Part shown: positions 61,723 through 64,000 of the stretch, piece after piece | How the letters are laid out: every line of letters starts with the position of its first letter | Position numbering within the stretch: position 1 is the first letter of the stretch | Origin: Lysobacter_L cavernae | GTDB lineage: Bacteria; Pseudomonadota; Gammaproteobacteria; Xanthomonadales; Xanthomonadaceae | Direction: 5' to 3' | DNA length: 64,000 bases | Assembly (NCBI RefSeq): GCF_042648505.1 | Contig: NZ_JBHRXK010000004.1 | Coordinates: forward strand, 62,001 to 126,000 | The notes under the pieces: model-generated | Databases searched by the model: none | Seen by the model: the letters and a program-made list of their open reading frames with translations, nothing else | What the model was told of the DNA's origin: nothing | Translations under genes and position numbers: made by a program

Positions 61723-62442
61723 ATGAGCATTCAACTGATCGGCTTCGATGCCGACGATACCCTCTGGCGCAGCCAGGACTATTTCGACCAGGCCCAGCTC
61801 GAGTTCGAGCGCATCGTCGGCGGTTACGTCGACCTGCGCGATGCGCGCGTGCACGAGCGGCTGTACGACGTCGAGAAGCGCAACATCGCCCTGTTCGGCT
61901 ACGGCGTGAAAGGCATGGTGCTGTCGATGATCGAGGCGGCGGTGGCGATCACCGGCGAGAAGATCAGCGCCCAGGACGTGCACCGCATCGTCCACCTCGG
62001 CAAGGACCTGCTGCAGCACCCGGTCGAGTTGCTGCCCAGCATCCGCGAAGCAGTCGAGGCGATCGCCGCCGATTACGAGGTGGTGCTGATCACCAAGGGC
62101 GACCTGTTCCACCAGGAGGCCAAGGTCAGGCAGTGCGGCTTGGCCGGACTGTTCCGTCGCATCGAGATCGTCAGCGAGAAGGACACCGCCACCTATGCGC
62201 GCCTGCTCGAGGAGTTCGCCTTGCCGGCCGAGCGCTTCGTGATGGTTGGCAATTCGCTGCGTTCGGACATCGCGCCGGTGCTCGCGCTCGGCGGCTGGGG
62301 CATCCACATGCCGTATCACACCGTGTGGGCGCACGAGAACGAGGCTGAGGTGGCCGAGGATGCGCCGCGCCTGCGTCGGGTCGACTCGGCGGCCGGGTTG
62401 CCGGCGGCGGTGCGCGATCTGGCGGCCGCGGCGCAGCCCTGA
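61723..62442 (+). CDS. HAD-superfamily hydrolase (putative phosphatase)
   Basis: A 239-residue HAD protein: GFDADDTLWRS (motif I), VVLITKGD (II), Lys in SEKDTATY (III) and MVGNSLRSDIAPV (IV), with a C1 cap of helices between I and II. It is distinct from the HAD protein at 23436. Substrate unknown. It lies after a terminator, so it has its own promoter. Confidence 0.88.
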   Translation: MSIQLIGFDADDTLWRSQDYFDQAQLEFERIVGGYVDLRDARVHERLYDVEKRNIALFGYGVKGMVLSMIEAAVAITGEKISAQDVHRIVHLGKDLLQHPVELLPSIREAVEAIAADYEVVLITKGDLFHQEAKVRQCGLAGLFRRIEIVSEKDTATYARLLEEFALPAERFVMVGNSLRSDIAPVLALGGWGIHMPYHTVWAHENEAEVAEDAPRLRRVDSAAGLPAAVRDLAAAAQP

Positions 62443-62572
62443 AGCAGCCCGGCAACCCCAACGCCGGCTAAGTGGCCGCGGCGGGCGGCGGCTGGATTAA
62501 AAAATGGTTCACGCACGCGGCCGCATCTTCGCTCCGTGCCTGCCGTGGTGCAGGCGATCAAGGAGAGAAGAA

Positions 62573-63031
62573 ATGGCCACTGCCCTGTCCCGCTGGCTTG
62601 CCCCGATTGTCCTGGCTGCCGGCTTTGGCGTGGTCGCGTTGTCACCGGGCACCGCCCGCGCCAACGACGGCGATGAGCTGGCCCGGGTCATCGTCGACGT
62701 CGCCGACGTGATCTTCCGCAGCGGCACGCCGTACTACCGCCATAGCGATTACGGCTACAACGATCGCCTGGTCGTGGCCCGTGACCGCTACGGCCGCCCG
62801 ATCTACTACCGCAACGTCTATCGCAACGGCCCGCCTTACGGCAATGCCTATGGCTATTACCGCAACGGCCCCGGCCGCCATGGCAAGTGCAATCACCACG
62901 GCAAGTGCAAGACGCAGTACTACGACGCCCGTTACGACCGTCGCTACGACAATCGCTACTACGGTTATGACCGCTACGATCGTCATGATTACCGCGGTGA
63001 CCGCCGCTGGCGCGATCACGATGACGATTGA
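62573..63031 (+). CDS. Tyr/Arg/Asp-rich secreted protein
   Basis: A 152-residue exported protein (signal LAPIVLAAGFGVVALSPGTARA). Residues about 45-90 are beta-like; the C-terminal 70 residues are a low-complexity tail with repeated Y, R, D and H (CNHHGKCKTQYYDARY, DNRYYGYDRYDRHDYRGD). Such tails suggest metal or polyanion binding, or an envelope role. AAGGAG precedes the ATG. No named family. Confidence 0.75.
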   Translation: MATALSRWLAPIVLAAGFGVVALSPGTARANDGDELARVIVDVADVIFRSGTPYYRHSDYGYNDRLVVARDRYGRPIYYRNVYRNGPPYGNAYGYYRNGPGRHGKCNHHGKCKTQYYDARYDRRYDNRYYGYDRYDRHDYRGDRRWRDHDDD

Positions 63032-63241
63032 CACGCAGATGATCGATCTGCACGGATGGCCCGCCCGCGACGGCATCGGCATGTTCGCCGGTGCCGTCGC
63101 CAGGGGCATGCGTTGCTATACCCGCAACGGTCTAGACTCGGTCGATCCGATCGGCACCGCAGACCCGCACCGCGCATGGCATTCACCGCCGCCGGCCCCA
63201 TCCGACGCGGCCGGCCGGCGCCGGTCACAGGAGAAAGCACC

Positions 63242-63925
63242 ATGTCCAGCAAGCTGAAATCCCGCGTCTTCGCGTTTGCCGCCGGGCTGGCCACGCTCGC
63301 CGGCGCGGGCGCGGCGAGCGCACAGGATTTCACCTTCGGCTGGAACCCGCGCAGCGGCGACGTCTGGGTCGATACCTGGCTGAGTGACGTCAACCGCTAC
63401 GGCACGCGCTACCGCGAGCCGTTCGTCGACGAGATGGTGCGCTACTACGGCGCGCCGCGCGATCTGGTCAGCGAGTTGCTGGTGCGCCGCCACTGGGCGC
63501 CGGGCGATGTCTACTACGCCTGCGCGATCGCGCAGATCCTCGGTCGCCCGTGCCGGTATGTGGTCGACGAGTGGGACCGCAACCACGGCCAGGGCTGGGG
63601 CGCGGTCGCCAAGAACCTCGGCATCAAGCCGGGCTCGCCGGAATTCCACCGCCTCAAGCGCGGCTTCGTGCCGACCTACGACCGCTGGGCGCGGCCGATC
63701 ACCATCGATGCCGACCTCCACAACGACTTCCCGAACCGGGCCAAGGCCGGCAACAACGGCAAGCTGCCGGATCGGGCGAAGGTGTCGCCGCAGAAGGGCA
63801 AGCCGGCGCAGGCGGCCAAGGGAGCGGACAAGAAGTCGACCGGTTCCCAGAAAGGTCCGGGCGACAAGGGGCAGGGCGGCAGCAAGGGCAAAGGCAAGGA
63901 CAAGGGCGGCAGCGACAAGCATTAG
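63242..63925 (+). CDS. Secreted protein with conserved HGQGWGAVAKNLGIKPGS motif
   Basis: A 227-residue exported protein (signal FAAGLATLAGAGAASA). A globular part (residues about 30-150) includes LVSELLVRRHWAPGDVYYACA and the HGQGWGAVAKNLGIKPGS segment seen in similar proteobacterial proteins; the family function is not known to me. The C-terminal 60 residues are Lys/Gly/Ser-rich and disordered. Shares style and direction with the Tyr-rich gene upstream. AGGAG precedes the ATG. Confidence 0.75.
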   Translation: MSSKLKSRVFAFAAGLATLAGAGAASAQDFTFGWNPRSGDVWVDTWLSDVNRYGTRYREPFVDEMVRYYGAPRDLVSELLVRRHWAPGDVYYACAIAQILGRPCRYVVDEWDRNHGQGWGAVAKNLGIKPGSPEFHRLKRGFVPTYDRWARPITIDADLHNDFPNRAKAGNNGKLPDRAKVSPQKGKPAQAAKGADKKSTGSQKGPGDKGQGGSKGKGKDKGGSDKH

Positions 63926-64000
63926 GCGCCGCGGCGAGGCCGGCCGCATCCGCCTTGTCGACACCTATGGCGCGTTGACGTCGCGCCACCCGCCTATCAT

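Overview
The window is a GC-rich (by eye about two-thirds G+C), densely coded stretch of bacterial chromosome. Three things suggest a gammaproteobacterium of the Xanthomonadaceae (Lysobacter/Luteimonas-like): the order mltB-rlpA-dacC-ybeD-lipB-lipA, the GTAGCCCGGG-type REP palindromes with a RAYT remnant, and a split class II ribonucleotide reductase. This assignment is an inference from gene content; no search was run. I recognised no rRNA, tRNA or CRISPR array.

Layout. 1-2.2 kb: divergent arsenic module (acr3 partial, arsR | arsH, arsC). 2.3-11.5 kb: envelope and lipoate block (mltB, rlpA, dacC, a lipoprotein, ybeD, lipB, lipA, prc) followed by a cluster of five perfect hairpins. 11.7-16.2 kb: Ada-like repair regulator, Lrp regulator divergent from a LysE exporter, EamA and RarD transporters, a DinB-fold protein. 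16.2-24.2 kb, minus strand: MacAB-like ABC system (adaptor, ATPase, two permeases, lipoprotein hydrolase), then an M17 aminopeptidase and a HAD hydrolase. Three 19-bp tandem repeats lie between adaptor and ATPase genes. 24.4-28.7 kb: PerM-type permease, YqjD/YqjE-like membrane proteins, DegQ-type protease. 29-32.6 kb: two unknown proteins and a winged-helix/TPR regulator.

32.7-37.9 kb is the most distinctive part: a promoter with a NrdR-box-like operator and a roughly 280-nt structured leader, nrdJ large subunit, a histone H1-like gene, nrdJ small subunit, and an IS1595-family element with a perfect 8-bp target duplication inserted before the presumed nrdJb terminator. 38.3-40.3 kb holds an Lpp-like lipoprotein, an L,D-transpeptidase without an ATG start, a REP pair and a decayed RAYT gene. 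40.3-56.2 kb is ordinary accessory metabolism and envelope functions (ThuA, Vgb-like propeller, dodecin, DLH, tautomerase, ligT-like, ClsC-like PLD, MscS, 6PGDH-like, M23 peptidase, ferric-reductase-like protein, AlkZ-like, amidase, APC permease); the M23 gene is flanked by a 27-bp direct repeat copied from the end of the 6PGDH gene, and a MITE-like element lies next to it. 56.3-64 kb carries mostly small secreted or lipid-anchored proteins, two of which share a homologous upstream region.

Common themes are cell-wall turnover (MltB, RlpA, DacC, SLT, amidase, M23, Ldt) and export or lipid anchoring of small proteins. Many genes overlap by the ATGA tetranucleotide, which marks translational coupling.
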